DNA from: Paraburkholderia caribensis
GTDB taxonomy: Bacteria; Pseudomonadota; Gammaproteobacteria; Burkholderiales; Burkholderiaceae
DNA length: 64,000 nucleotides
Direction of reading: 5' to 3'
Assembly (NCBI RefSeq): GCF_002902945.1
Contig: NZ_CP026101.1
Location: forward strand, 2,108,001 to 2,172,000
In this document: one piece after another, positions 8,501 through 17,114 of the stretch
Numbering within the stretch: position 1 is the first letter of the stretch
How the letters are laid out: each line of letters opens with the position of its first letter
Program-made: the position numbers and the translations under genes
Notes under the pieces: generated by a model
The model's database searches: none
The model's input: only the letters and a program-made list of their open reading frames with translations
Told to the model about the DNA's origin: nothing

Positions 8501-8986
8501 ATGACATCACTCACCCGACGCGCGCGCTTTGCGCCCGGCACCACGTTGAAACAGGCCATCGTGGCCAGTGCGCTGCTCGCGGGCGCCGTCACGGCATTCG
8601 CACAAGCCGACACGCCCGTCGGCACATGGCAAACCATCGACGATCATACGGGCCAGCCCAAAGCACTCGTGCAGATCACGCAGGACGGGAACGGCAGGCT
8701 GAGCGGCAAGGTCATCAAGGGACTCGGACCGAACGATCAGCCGGATCGCCGCTGCACCGCCTGCACGGACGCGCGCAAAGATCAGCCGATTCTCGGCATG
8801 ACGATCATCGACGATATGAAAAAGGACGGCGACGGCTGGGACGGCGGGCAGATTCTCGACCCGGAGAACGGCAAGCTCTACAAATGCAAGATGCACGTGG
8901 AAGACGGCGGACAGAAACTGGTGGTGCGTGGGTATATTGGCGTGTCGCTACTGGGGCGTTCGCAGACGTGGATTCGCCAGAACTGA
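8501..8986 (+). CDS. DUF2147 exported protein
   Basis: 161 residues from ATG 8501, directly after AAGGAGG, which decides this start over longer readings. A signal peptide ends AVTAFAQA near residue 34. The mature part has the DUF2147 pattern: PVGTWQTIDDHTGQPKALVQI, GRLSGKVIKGLGPN, CTACTDARKDQPILGM, then GWDGGQILDPENGKLYKCKM and GYIGVSLLGRSQTW. It is probably a small periplasmic lipocalin-like beta-barrel; no enzymatic role is established. Two or three cysteines could form disulfides. It is 180 bp downstream of the transporter gene, so co-transcription is possible but not shown. Confidence 0.85.
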   Translation: MTSLTRRARFAPGTTLKQAIVASALLAGAVTAFAQADTPVGTWQTIDDHTGQPKALVQITQDGNGRLSGKVIKGLGPNDQPDRRCTACTDARKDQPILGMTIIDDMKKDGDGWDGGQILDPENGKLYKCKMHVEDGGQKLVVRGYIGVSLLGRSQTWIRQN

Positions 8987-9033
8987 GGTTGTCGCGCGGT
9001 GCTCGACTGTCGGCGAGCGCCGCAGCAGGACGT

Positions 9034-9071
9034 AAAAAAGCCGGTCTGGCGTTGAGTCTCGCCAGACCGGC
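9034..9071 (-). terminator. Intrinsic terminator, minus strand
   Basis: A 12-bp perfect stem (9040-9051 with 9060-9071, loop 8) is flanked at 9034-9039 by six A's, which read as a U-run on the minus strand. It ends transcription of the IS5-like domain gene (9108-9560). It may also serve the convergent DUF2147 gene, though the plus-strand T-run is poor. Confidence 0.85.
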
Positions 9072-9107
9072 TTGTCGTTGTCGCGCGCGCTCAATTCGTT
9101 CGATCCG

Positions 9108-9560
9108 TCATGCCGCGTTCTTGAAAGGACTGGTGTAGTCGAACACCAGCGGTGCCGCAGGCACGCCCGACGGCGGCGCAAACAGCGGCATGGCGGGCAC
9201 GGACGGCTTCACGGCATCGTTCGCGGCCGTGGCCACGTTCGGCGCGTGAGTGCGCATGCGGGATTCCATCGTGTTGCATAGTTCGCCGCCTGCGTCGCCG
9301 AACAGCTGGTCCATCACACGTTGCAGAACGCCAGCCTGATGCCACGCCTTGAAACGGCGATGGCAGGTTTGATACGAGGGGTATTTACGCGGCATGGCAG
9401 ACCAGGTAGCGCCGCTGTAGATCACCCAGAGCACACCGTTGAGCACGGAGCGGGTGTTGGCAAGCGGCCGGCCGCGCAGTTCGGAACGGGGCCGCAGTTC
9501 CGGCAGCAGCGGCGCGATGCGCTGCCATTCTTCATCACTAATATCGCGATAAGGGGTCAT
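9108..9560 (-). CDS. Orphan IS5-type transposase N-terminal domain (DUF4096) protein
   Basis: 150 residues from ATG 9560 (MTPYRDISDEEWQRIAPLL), with GGAGAA upstream. Residues about 6-90 match the DUF4096 domain that forms the DNA-binding N-terminus of IS5/IS1031-type transposases (RGRPLANTRSVLNGVLWV, SGATWSAMPRKYPSYQTC). The DDE catalytic domain is absent. Instead a Pro/Ala-rich tail of about 50 residues follows, and the gene has its own terminator. No terminal inverted repeats or target duplications were seen. This looks like a host-kept regulator or DNA-binding protein, not a fresh IS remnant. A related protein is encoded at 37817-38218. Other possibility: an old truncated transposase. Confidence 0.75.
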   Translation of the reverse strand: MTPYRDISDEEWQRIAPLLPELRPRSELRGRPLANTRSVLNGVLWVIYSGATWSAMPRKYPSYQTCHRRFKAWHQAGVLQRVMDQLFGDAGGELCNTMESRMRTHAPNVATAANDAVKPSVPAMPLFAPPSGVPAAPLVFDYTSPFKNAA

Positions 9561-9718
9561 GAGTTCTCCAATCGTCAAGAGTATTTCGACGATATAGAGT
9601 CGTCCCACTACCGAATATCAGACCAATCCGAATCTTGAAAATGCACCGCCACCCGCCGCAGCATGGTTCAGCGCGTATCGCGCTATCCCAAACGGGGCAG
9701 ACGCAGGTGGCAATTTGA

Positions 9719-10816
9719 TCAGGTGAGCGATGTATCGACGATCCGTCGCGGCGCATCCAGATATTCCTGCGACTGCATCTCGACGATACGCGAAACCGTG
9801 CGCGTGAACTCGTTGGCCATCGGCCCCTCTGTGTAGAGCTCTTCGGGCGGCACGGCGGCCGACATCAGCAGCTTGACCTTGTGATCGTAAAAAACGTCGA
9901 TCAGCCACGTGAAGCGGCGTGCTTCGGACTGCATACGAGGCGTCATCTGCGGAATGCCGGACAGAATCACCGCGTGGAAGCGGCTCGCCAGTTCGAGATA
10001 GTCGTTCTGCGAGCGCGGGCCGCCGCACAGCGTCGCGAAGTCGAACCAGACCACGCCGTCCGCGCGACGCAGCGCCTTCAGTTCGCGCTTCTCGATGTGC
10101 AGCAGCGGGCTTTCGTCAGGCACGGCCGCGAGCTTGCCGAATGCGTCGCGCAACGCCTTGTCGGAGGCGGCGCCGAGCGGCGTATGATACACCTCGACCT
10201 GCGACAGCGTGCGCCGCCGGTAATCGACGCCGGCATCGACGTTGATCACCTCGAGCTTGCTCTTGATCAGCTCGATGGCGGGCAGCAGACGATCGCGATG
10301 CAACCCGTCCGGATAAAGCAGATCGGGATCGTAGTTGGACGTCATCACGAACTGCACGCCGTTCGTGAACAGACGATCCAGCAACCGGTAAAGGATCATT
10401 GCGTCCGCGATATCGGACACGTGGAATTCGTCGAAGCAGATCAGCCGATAACGCTTCGCAATGCGCCGCGCGAGTTCGTCGAGCGGATCGGCCTGCCCTT
10501 TCAGTTCTTCGAGTTCGCGATGCACTTCTCGCATGAACTCGTGAAAATGCAGACGCGTCTTGCGCACGAGCGGCACGACTGCGTAAAAGCTGTCCATCAG
10601 GAAGCTCTTTCCGCGTCCTACGCCACCCCACATATAGACGCCCTTCGGCAGATCAGGGTGCATGATCAGCTTCATAAAGGCGTTCGGACGACGTGCCTTA
10701 TACGCAGCCCACTCTTCATAGCACTGTTGCAGACGATCGACGGCCACGCGTTGAGCCGGATCAGACTCGTATCCCCGGGTCTGCAGTTCCTGTTCGTAGT
10801 ATTCGGTGACGTTCAT
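9719..10816 (-). CDS. zapE: Cell division ATPase ZapE (AFG1-like)
   Basis: 365-residue AFG1/ZapE family AAA-type ATPase, starting MNVTEYYEQELQTRGY at 10816. Walker A is MWGGVGRGKSFLMDSF and Walker B is LICFDEFHVSD, with the family's SNYDPDLLYPDGL and RTLSQVEVYHTPLG. In E. coli ZapE acts at the Z-ring late in division; the mitochondrial relatives handle respiratory-chain proteins. It follows lpd on the same strand with about 107 bp between, including a 9-bp stem. This is the position it commonly takes behind the 2-oxoglutarate dehydrogenase genes in Burkholderia. A longer reading to 10885 is rejected because it runs into the intergenic stem. Confidence 0.92.
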   Translation of the reverse strand: MNVTEYYEQELQTRGYESDPAQRVAVDRLQQCYEEWAAYKARRPNAFMKLIMHPDLPKGVYMWGGVGRGKSFLMDSFYAVVPLVRKTRLHFHEFMREVHRELEELKGQADPLDELARRIAKRYRLICFDEFHVSDIADAMILYRLLDRLFTNGVQFVMTSNYDPDLLYPDGLHRDRLLPAIELIKSKLEVINVDAGVDYRRRTLSQVEVYHTPLGAASDKALRDAFGKLAAVPDESPLLHIEKRELKALRRADGVVWFDFATLCGGPRSQNDYLELASRFHAVILSGIPQMTPRMQSEARRFTWLIDVFYDHKVKLLMSAAVPPEELYTEGPMANEFTRTVSRIVEMQSQEYLDAPRRIVDTSLT

Positions 10817-10835
10817 TGTGTGAGGCAGCAATGAA

Positions 10836-10867
10836 GAAGGCGGGAGGGACTCAACCCACCCGCCTTC
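10836..10867 (-). repeat. Stem-loop between lpd and zapE
   Basis: A 9-bp perfect stem (10836-10844 with 10859-10867) in the spacer downstream of lpd. Without a U-run it is at best a weak terminator. It is one of three intercistronic stems in this operon. Confidence 0.5.
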
Positions 10868-10923
10868 GTCGTGTTTCGCTCTCAACCCGCATTCCGCATA
10901 ATTCAGAACCGGGCAGATGCGTC

Positions 10924-12354
10924 TTACATGTTCAGCGCGCGCTTGTCGACGGCGAGCGCCGCTTCACGCATCACTTCAGACAGCGACGGGTGCGGATGGC
11001 AGATACGGCCAATGTCTTCCGACGCGGCCTTGAACTCCATCGCGACAACCGCTTCGGCGATCAGATCCGACGCGTTCGCCGAAATGATGTGCACGCCGAG
11101 CAGTTCGTCCGTCTTCGCGTCGGCGATCATCTTGACGAAACCATCCGCCTTGTTGATGCCGAGCGCGCGGCCGTTCGCCATGAACGGGAACTGGCCCGTC
11201 TTGACTTCGCGGCCTTCCGCCTTGAGCTGCTGTTCCGTCTTGCCGACCCACGCGATTTCCGGTTCCGTGTAGATGACCCACGGCACGCAGTTGTAGTCGA
11301 TGTGCGGCTTCTGGCCATCAATGATTTCGGCAACCAGCACGCCTTCGTCCTCGGCCTTGTGCGCGAGCATCGGGCCACGCACCACGTCGCCGATTGCGTA
11401 CACGTTCGGCACCGACGTCGCGCAGTGATCGTCCACGTCGATGAAGCCGCGCTCGTTCGCCCTCAGGCCGATCGCTTCGAGGCCGAGGTTGTCGGTGTTC
11501 GGCACACGGCCGATCGACACGATCAGGCGGTCCGCGTCGAGCGTCTTCGCGTTGCCGTCCTTGTCCGTGTAAGCGATCGACACGCTGTTGCCCGTCGTCT
11601 TCACTTCACCGACCTTCACGCCGACGTGGATGTCGAGACCCTGCTTCTTGAACTGCTTGGCGGCTTCCTTCGCGAGCGCCTGGTCGGCGGCGCCGAGGAA
11701 TTCGGGCAGCGCTTCGAGCACGGTGACTTCCGCGCCCAGACGGCGCCACACCGAGCCCAGCTCCAGGCCGATCACGCCGGCGCCGATGACGGCGAGCTTC
11801 TTCGGCACTTCGGTGAACGACAGCGCGCCTTCGTTGTCGGCGACGATCTTGTTGTCGACGGGAACGTTGGGCAGGTGACGCGCCTTCGAGCCCGTCGCGA
11901 TGATCACGTTCTTCGCCGTGACCACTTCCGTTTCGCCTTCGCCCGACACTTCGATCTGCACACCGGCGTCCGTCTTGCCCGTGAACTTGCCGTGGCCCTT
12001 GAGCCACGTGATCTTGTTCTTGCGGAACAGGAACTCGATGCCCTTCGTCATCTTTTCGACGATGCCTTCCTTGCGGGCCAGCATCTTCGCGATGTCGACC
12101 TTCACGTTTTCCACGCTGATGCCGTGGTCCGCGAGGTGATGCGACGCGTTTTCGAACTCTTCCGACGAAGCCAGCAGCGCCTTCGACGGAATGCAGCCGA
12201 CGTTCAGGCACGTGCCGCCCAGCTTCAATGTGCCGGCCGGGTTCTTCCACTTTTCGATACAGGCAACCGTCTTGCCGAGCTGCGCAGCGCGAATGGCCGC
12301 GATATAGCCGCCGGGACCGGCACCGATCACGACGACGTCAAATTCTTTGGACAT
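10924..12354 (-). CDS. lpdA: Dihydrolipoyl dehydrogenase (E3)
   Basis: 476-residue FAD/NAD disulfide oxidoreductase that reoxidises dihydrolipoamide on the E2 subunit. The N-terminal FAD fold is VVVIGAGPGGYIAA. The redox-active disulfide is C49/C54 in GGTCLNVGCIPSK. The NAD fold is LAVIGAGVIGLELGSVW. The C-terminal dimerisation domain carries the catalytic His-Glu pair in HPHPSLSEVMREA. Length is normal. It lies downstream of sucB on the same strand, so this copy most likely serves the 2-oxoglutarate dehydrogenase complex. Confidence 0.97.
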   Translation of the reverse strand: MSKEFDVVVIGAGPGGYIAAIRAAQLGKTVACIEKWKNPAGTLKLGGTCLNVGCIPSKALLASSEEFENASHHLADHGISVENVKVDIAKMLARKEGIVEKMTKGIEFLFRKNKITWLKGHGKFTGKTDAGVQIEVSGEGETEVVTAKNVIIATGSKARHLPNVPVDNKIVADNEGALSFTEVPKKLAVIGAGVIGLELGSVWRRLGAEVTVLEALPEFLGAADQALAKEAAKQFKKQGLDIHVGVKVGEVKTTGNSVSIAYTDKDGNAKTLDADRLIVSIGRVPNTDNLGLEAIGLRANERGFIDVDDHCATSVPNVYAIGDVVRGPMLAHKAEDEGVLVAEIIDGQKPHIDYNCVPWVIYTEPEIAWVGKTEQQLKAEGREVKTGQFPFMANGRALGINKADGFVKMIADAKTDELLGVHIISANASDLIAEAVVAMEFKAASEDIGRICHPHPSLSEVMREAALAVDKRALNM

Positions 12355-12451
12355 GACTATCCTTTTTGGCTAGCCGACGCGGCCGCGCTCCGCGGCGCGC
12401 GTGGCTTCAGATACTGCGGGAATGCGAGAAACACCCGATGCATATATCGCG

Positions 12452-12479
12452 ACGGCGGCTTGAAGTTTCAAGCCGCCGT
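12452..12479 (-). repeat. 13-bp stem-loop between sucB and lpd
   Basis: A perfect 13-bp inverted repeat (12452-12464 with 12467-12479) only a few bases past the sucB stop codon, without a U-run. It is a candidate mRNA-stabilising or partial-termination structure. Confidence 0.6.
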
Positions 12480-12489
12480 GCGGCATGCA

Positions 12490-13764
12490 TTACAGGTCGA
12501 GCAGCAGACGGGCCGGATCTTCCAGCGCGTCCTTCATCGCGACCAGCGACAGCACGGCTTCGCGGCCGTCGATGATACGGTGGTCGTACGACAGCGCCAG
12601 ATAGTTCATCGGGCGGATCACGATCTGGCCGTTTTCGACCACTGCGCGCTCCTTCGTCGCGTGCACGCCGAGGATCGCCGATTGCGGCGGGTTGATGATC
12701 GGGGTCGACAGCATCGAGCCGAACACACCGCCATTCGAGATCGAGAACGTACCGCCCGTCATTTCTTCGATCGACAGCTTGCCGTCCTTTGCCTTCTGGC
12801 CGAATTCGGCGATCTTCTTCTCGATGTCCGCGAGGCTCATCTGGTCTGCGTTGCGCAGGATCGGCACGACGAGGCCGCGCGGCGAGCCGACGGCGATACC
12901 GATGTCGAAGTAGCCGTGATAGACGATGTCGTTACCGTCGATCGACGCGTTCACCAGCGGGAACTTCTTCAGCGCGTGCACAGCCGCCTTCACGAAGAAC
13001 GACATGAAGCCGAGCTTCACGCCATGTTCCTTCTCGAACTTGTCCTTGTACTTGTTGCGCAGGTCCATGACGGGCGCCATGTTCACTTCGTTGAACGTCG
13101 TGAGGATGGCGTTGGTTTGCTGCGACTCGAGCAGACGCTCGGCGATACGCGCGCGCAGGCGCGACATCGGCACGCGTTGTTCCGGACGGTCCTTCAGCCA
13201 CTGGTCAGCCGATGCCGGCGCGCCGACTTGCGGCAGGGCCGGCTTGGCAGCGCGTGCGGGCGCTGCTGCCGGTGCCGGCGCAGCCTTGGCAGCCGGTGCG
13301 CCTGCGGCGACGGCGTCCTGCTTCGTGATGCGGCCATCGCGGCCCGTGCCGGCGACGTCGCCTGCAGCGACGCCCTTCTCGGCCAGAATCTTCGTCGCAG
13401 CCGGCGATGCCGCGGTGTTTGCGCCCGCCACAGCGGCAGCCTGTGCCGGTGCGGCGGCAGTTGCCGGTTCAGCTTGCGGAGCCGGCTTGACTTCGGCTTC
13501 GACAGCCGCTTCGCCCGCCTTGCCTTCCGTATCGATCTTGGCGATCACTTCGTCGGCGACCACGATATCGCCGTCGTTCTTGATGACCTGCGCGAGCACG
13601 CCTGCCGACGGCGCCGGCACTTCGAGTACGACCTTGTCGGTCTCGATTTCGATCAGGATTTCGTCCTGGGCGACAGCTTCGCCCGGCTTCTTCTTCCACT
13701 GCAGCATCGTGGCTTCCGAGACGGACTCGGACAGCTGGGGGACCTTGACTTCAACAATAGCCAT
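12490..13764 (-). CDS. sucB: 2-oxoglutarate dehydrogenase E2, dihydrolipoyl succinyltransferase
   Basis: 424 residues. One lipoyl domain (residues 1-77) has the lipoylated lysine K44 in EIETDKVVLEVPAP. An Ala/Pro linker leads to the E3-binding domain (about 115-155, ATKILAEKGVAAGDVAGTGRDGRITKQD). A second flexible linker leads to the catalytic acyltransferase domain (about 195-424), which contains LSYDHRIIDGREAVLSL with the catalytic His and Asp. It transfers succinyl groups to CoA in the TCA cycle. It lies between sucA and lpd on one strand; the spacers of 143 and 135 bp each hold a perfect stem-loop. Confidence 0.97.
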   Translation of the reverse strand: MAIVEVKVPQLSESVSEATMLQWKKKPGEAVAQDEILIEIETDKVVLEVPAPSAGVLAQVIKNDGDIVVADEVIAKIDTEGKAGEAAVEAEVKPAPQAEPATAAAPAQAAAVAGANTAASPAATKILAEKGVAAGDVAGTGRDGRITKQDAVAAGAPAAKAAPAPAAAPARAAKPALPQVGAPASADQWLKDRPEQRVPMSRLRARIAERLLESQQTNAILTTFNEVNMAPVMDLRNKYKDKFEKEHGVKLGFMSFFVKAAVHALKKFPLVNASIDGNDIVYHGYFDIGIAVGSPRGLVVPILRNADQMSLADIEKKIAEFGQKAKDGKLSIEEMTGGTFSISNGGVFGSMLSTPIINPPQSAILGVHATKERAVVENGQIVIRPMNYLALSYDHRIIDGREAVLSLVAMKDALEDPARLLLDL

Positions 13765-13867
13765 TTGATTTCTCTGAATACGTATCGGGTGACAACGAAC
13801 CTTGTGCGAGCCGCGTCCGATATTTGCGCGTAGTAGTCGCGCTTACATGGGATGTTCCGACGCGGGG

Positions 13868-13892
13868 CGGGAAAGCGCTCAGCGCTTTCCCG
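13868..13892 (-). repeat. 25-bp palindrome between sucA and sucB
   Basis: CGGGAAAGCGCT at 13868-13879 and its reverse complement at 13881-13892 flank a single central base. It begins about 15 bases past the sucA stop. It can form a long hairpin in the sucA-sucB mRNA. Confidence 0.6.
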
Positions 13893-13907
13893 GTTCGCTC
13901 TCTGTGG

Positions 13908-16763
13908 TTATTTAACGATGGACGCGCCTTTCAGACGGCCAAACGCGCCTTCGATCAGCGCCTTCTGCTGCTCGTAGTGCTTCGCGTAGTAGCCGACAGC
14001 GGGCGAAGCCGAAGCGGGACGGCCGCTGTACGCCAGCTTCTGTCCTTCCTTCATGCCTTCGCGCAGGTGATGTTCGATGTAGAACCACGGGCCCTGATTC
14101 TGCGGCTCGTCCTGCACCCACACCACTTCGGTTGCGTTGTCGTACTTCTTCAGTTCGGCTTCGAACTGCTTGTGCGCGAACGGATAGAGCTGTTCGATAC
14201 GCAGGATCGCGACGTCTTGCGCCTTCGCTTCGCGGCGATGCGCGACGAGGTCGTAGTACACACGGCCCGAGCAGACCAGCACGCGCTTGACCTTCTTCGC
14301 GTCGATCGAATCGTCCGCTTCGCCGAGAACCGGCTGGAACGAGCCCTTCGCGAGTTCCGACAGATCCGACACGGCTTCCTTGTGACGCAGCAGCGACTTC
14401 GGCGTGAAGACGACGAGCGGCTTGCGGAACAGGCGGATCATCTGGCGGCGCAGCAGGTGGAAAACCTGTGCCGGCGTGGTCGGCTGAACGACCTGCATGT
14501 TGTGATCTGCGCACAGTTGCAGGAAGCGCTCGATACGCGCCGACGAGTGCTCCGGACCCTGGCCTTCGTAGCCGTGCGGCAGCAGCATCGTCAGGCCCGA
14601 CACGCGGCCCCACTTCACTTCGCCCGACGAGATGAACTGGTCGATCACGACCTGCGCGCCGTTCACGAAGTCGCCGAACTGCGCTTCCCACGCGACGAAC
14701 GTGTTCGGCTCAGCCGTCGAGTAGCCGTATTCGAAGCCGAGCACGGCTTCTTCCGACAGCACCGAGTCGATCACCGTGAACTTCGCCTGACCTTCGGCGA
14801 TGTTCTGCAGCGGCACGTACGTGCCGTCGTTCCAGCGTTCGCGGTTCTGGTCGTGCAGCACCGCATGGCGGTGCGTGAACGTGCCACGGCCCGAGTCCTG
14901 ACCCGTCAGGCGCACGGCATAGCCCGATGCGACCAGCGACGCGAATGCCAGATGCTCGCCCATGCCCCAGTCGAGTTGCGCTTCGCCACGGCCCATTGCA
15001 CGGCGGTCGTTGATCACGCGCTCGACCAGCGGGTGAACCTTGAAGCCTTCGGGGATCGTCGTGATGCGCTCGGCCAGACGCTTGAGTTCGGCGAGCGGCA
15101 CGGCCGTGTCCGCTGCGTCCGTCCACTTGCGGTTCAGGAACGGAACCCAGTCGACAGCGTACTTGCTCTTGTAGTTCGACAGGACCGGGTCGACCGTGTG
15201 GTGACCTTCGTCCATCGCCTTGCGGTATGCCTTGACGAATTCATCGCCTTGATCGGCGGTGATGACGCCTTGCTGCACGAGCTTTTCAGCGTACAGCGCG
15301 CGCGTGCCCGGGTGCTTGGCGATCGTCTTGTACATCAGCGGCTGCGTGACAGCGGGCGTGTCCTGCTCGTTGTGGCCCAGCTTGCGGAAGCAGATGATGT
15401 CGATCACGACATCCTTGTGGAACTGCATCCGGAAGTCGATGGCCATTTGCGTGGCCAGTACGACGGCTTCGGGATCGTCGCCGTTCACGTGCAGCACGGG
15501 CGCTTCGATCATCTTGACGACGTCCGAGCAATAGAGCGTCGAACGTGCGTCGCGCGGGTCGGACGTGGTGAAGCCGATCTGGTTGTTGATGACGATGTGC
15601 AGCGTGCCGTGCGTGCCGTAACCGCGCGTTTGCGCCAGGTTCAGCGTTTCCATCACGACGCCCTGGCCAGCAAAGGCAGCGTCGCCGTGGATCTGCACGG
15701 GCAGCACCTGCAGGCCGTTCTCGTCGCCGCGACGATCCATACGGGCCTTCGCCGAGCCTTCGACCACCGGGTTGACGATTTCGAGGTGCGACGGGTTGAA
15801 CGCGAGCGACAGGTGAACCGGGCCGCCTTCCGTCGCGACATCCGACGAGAAGCCCTTGTGGTACTTCACATCGCCTGCGGGCAGATCGTCGACGTGCTTG
15901 CCTTCGAATTCGGCGAACAGGTCCGCGGGCATCTTGCCCAGCGTGTTGACCAGCACGTTCAGACGGCCGCGGTGCGCCATGCCGATGACGATTTCCTGCA
16001 CGCCGCTCTTGCCTGCGTGGTGCACGACTTCGTCCATCGACGCGATGAAGCTTTCGCCGCCTTCCAGCGAGAAGCGCTTCTGACCGACGTACTTGGTGTG
16101 CAGGAAGCGCTCGAGGCCTTCTGCTGCCGTCAGACGGTTCAGGATGTGCTTCTTCTTGTCAGCCGTGAAGTTCGGCGTGGAGCGGATCGATTCGAGACGT
16201 TCCTTCCACCAGCGCTTCTGTTCGGGATCGCTCAGGTACATGTACTCGGCGCCGATCGTGCCGCAGTACGTGTCGCGCAACGCCTTGACGATGTCCCGCA
16301 GCGAAGCCTGCTCGAAACCGAAGTACAGGTTGTTCGTGTTGAACGTCTGGTCCATGTCGGCTTCGGTGAAGTCGTAGAACGCAGGTTCAAGCTCGGGAAT
16401 GTTCGGACGTTCGCGGCGCTTCAGCGGATCGAGGTTGGCCCATTGCGAGCCGAGGAAGCGATATGCGCCGATGAGGGACTGCACATAGACTTGCTTGCGC
16501 GCGGTGGTGAGATCCTCACCGCCCGTGCGCGGCAGAAAGGCATTCGCCTTTGCGCGCTGAGCAAACGATTCGACGATCGGGCCATGGGCCACGTCGTTGG
16601 CACTGGTGCCATCCGATGCAGGAACGTTCTGCAGAGCGTCGAAATAATTGCGCCAGGTCTCGGGCACTGACGCGGGATTGTCGAGATATGCTTCGTACAA
16701 CTCTTCTACGTACGGAGCATTGCCGCCGAACAGATACGAGTTCGACTGGAATTGCTTCATCAT
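13908..16763 (-). CDS. sucA: 2-oxoglutarate dehydrogenase E1 (thiamine diphosphate)
   Basis: 951 residues, the normal length for OdhA/SucA. The N-terminal E2-binding helix (SNSYLFGGNAPYVEELYEAYLDNP) is present. The ThDP-binding region includes GMAHRGRLNVLVNTLGK and VHLSLAFNPSHLEIVNPV, followed by the pyrimidine-binding domain (GEHLAFASLVASGYAVRLTGQDSGRGTFTHRHAV) and the C-terminal domain. It decarboxylates 2-oxoglutarate and succinylates the E2 lipoyl arm. It is the first gene of a minus-strand operon with sucB and lpd. MM at the start makes 16763 or 16760 possible; AAGGTGAG lies upstream. Confidence 0.97.
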   Translation of the reverse strand: MMKQFQSNSYLFGGNAPYVEELYEAYLDNPASVPETWRNYFDALQNVPASDGTSANDVAHGPIVESFAQRAKANAFLPRTGGEDLTTARKQVYVQSLIGAYRFLGSQWANLDPLKRRERPNIPELEPAFYDFTEADMDQTFNTNNLYFGFEQASLRDIVKALRDTYCGTIGAEYMYLSDPEQKRWWKERLESIRSTPNFTADKKKHILNRLTAAEGLERFLHTKYVGQKRFSLEGGESFIASMDEVVHHAGKSGVQEIVIGMAHRGRLNVLVNTLGKMPADLFAEFEGKHVDDLPAGDVKYHKGFSSDVATEGGPVHLSLAFNPSHLEIVNPVVEGSAKARMDRRGDENGLQVLPVQIHGDAAFAGQGVVMETLNLAQTRGYGTHGTLHIVINNQIGFTTSDPRDARSTLYCSDVVKMIEAPVLHVNGDDPEAVVLATQMAIDFRMQFHKDVVIDIICFRKLGHNEQDTPAVTQPLMYKTIAKHPGTRALYAEKLVQQGVITADQGDEFVKAYRKAMDEGHHTVDPVLSNYKSKYAVDWVPFLNRKWTDAADTAVPLAELKRLAERITTIPEGFKVHPLVERVINDRRAMGRGEAQLDWGMGEHLAFASLVASGYAVRLTGQDSGRGTFTHRHAVLHDQNRERWNDGTYVPLQNIAEGQAKFTVIDSVLSEEAVLGFEYGYSTAEPNTFVAWEAQFGDFVNGAQVVIDQFISSGEVKWGRVSGLTMLLPHGYEGQGPEHSSARIERFLQLCADHNMQVVQPTTPAQVFHLLRRQMIRLFRKPLVVFTPKSLLRHKEAVSDLSELAKGSFQPVLGEADDSIDAKKVKRVLVCSGRVYYDLVAHRREAKAQDVAILRIEQLYPFAHKQFEAELKKYDNATEVVWVQDEPQNQGPWFYIEHHLREGMKEGQKLAYSGRPASASPAVGYYAKHYEQQKALIEGAFGRLKGASIVK

Positions 16764-17060
16764 TTTACGCTCACCTTTCTTCGAGCTTCTCGAGAAATAG
16801 CGGGTTACTGAACCTTCCGCGACACGGCCTGACCGTTTAGCGGATTGCGCGAATCAAGTCTTGCTTGGAAGGACCTAAAACTTGCACTCGCCGGAGCATA
16901 TCACATAACCCATAGTTGACATAGGACAGGCCCCAACTGGAAAGCCCGTGGTACGGGGCTTTGCGGCAAGTTTTATGCTTGCGTAACAGTGTTTGCGGCA
17001 CTGCAGAAGAATACTTTAGGCGCTTCCACGAAGCTCTGCAGCGAAACGCGCAACGCAAAT
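16764..17060. other. Upstream region of the sucAB-lpd operon
   Basis: About 300 bases between sucA and the typA terminator, with no gene. The sucA promoter should be here. The best candidate is an extended -10 (TGATATGCT, minus strand, 16895-16903), about 130 bases before the sucA start, without a clear -35. The AT-rich stretch 16890-16930 next to it, with the directly repeated word CATAG, could bind a regulator. Confidence 0.4.
16895..16903 (-). promoter_or_regulatory. Candidate extended -10 for sucA
   Basis: On the minus strand the bases read TGA TATGCT, matching an extended -10 (TGn plus a four-of-six TATAAT match). A recognisable -35 is missing, which is acceptable for extended -10 promoters. 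Weak evidence on its own. Confidence 0.35.
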
Positions 17061-17090
17061 GCAAAAAGCCGCCCGAGGGCGGCTTTTTGC
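17061..17090 (-). terminator. Terminator downstream of typA
   Basis: A 13-bp perfect stem (17061-17073 with 17078-17090, loop CGAG) includes A5/T5 tracts, so it can act in both directions. It lies 25 bases past the typA stop and separates typA from the sucA promoter region. Confidence 0.85.
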
Positions 17091-17114
17091 TGAGGCTTGC
17101 GCGAGACTTCGCGA

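Noticed and set aside
13824..16670. Plus-strand open frame of over 900 codons opposite sucA
   Set aside because: It is the complement of a full-length, well conserved E1 gene; composition is typical of an antisense frame.
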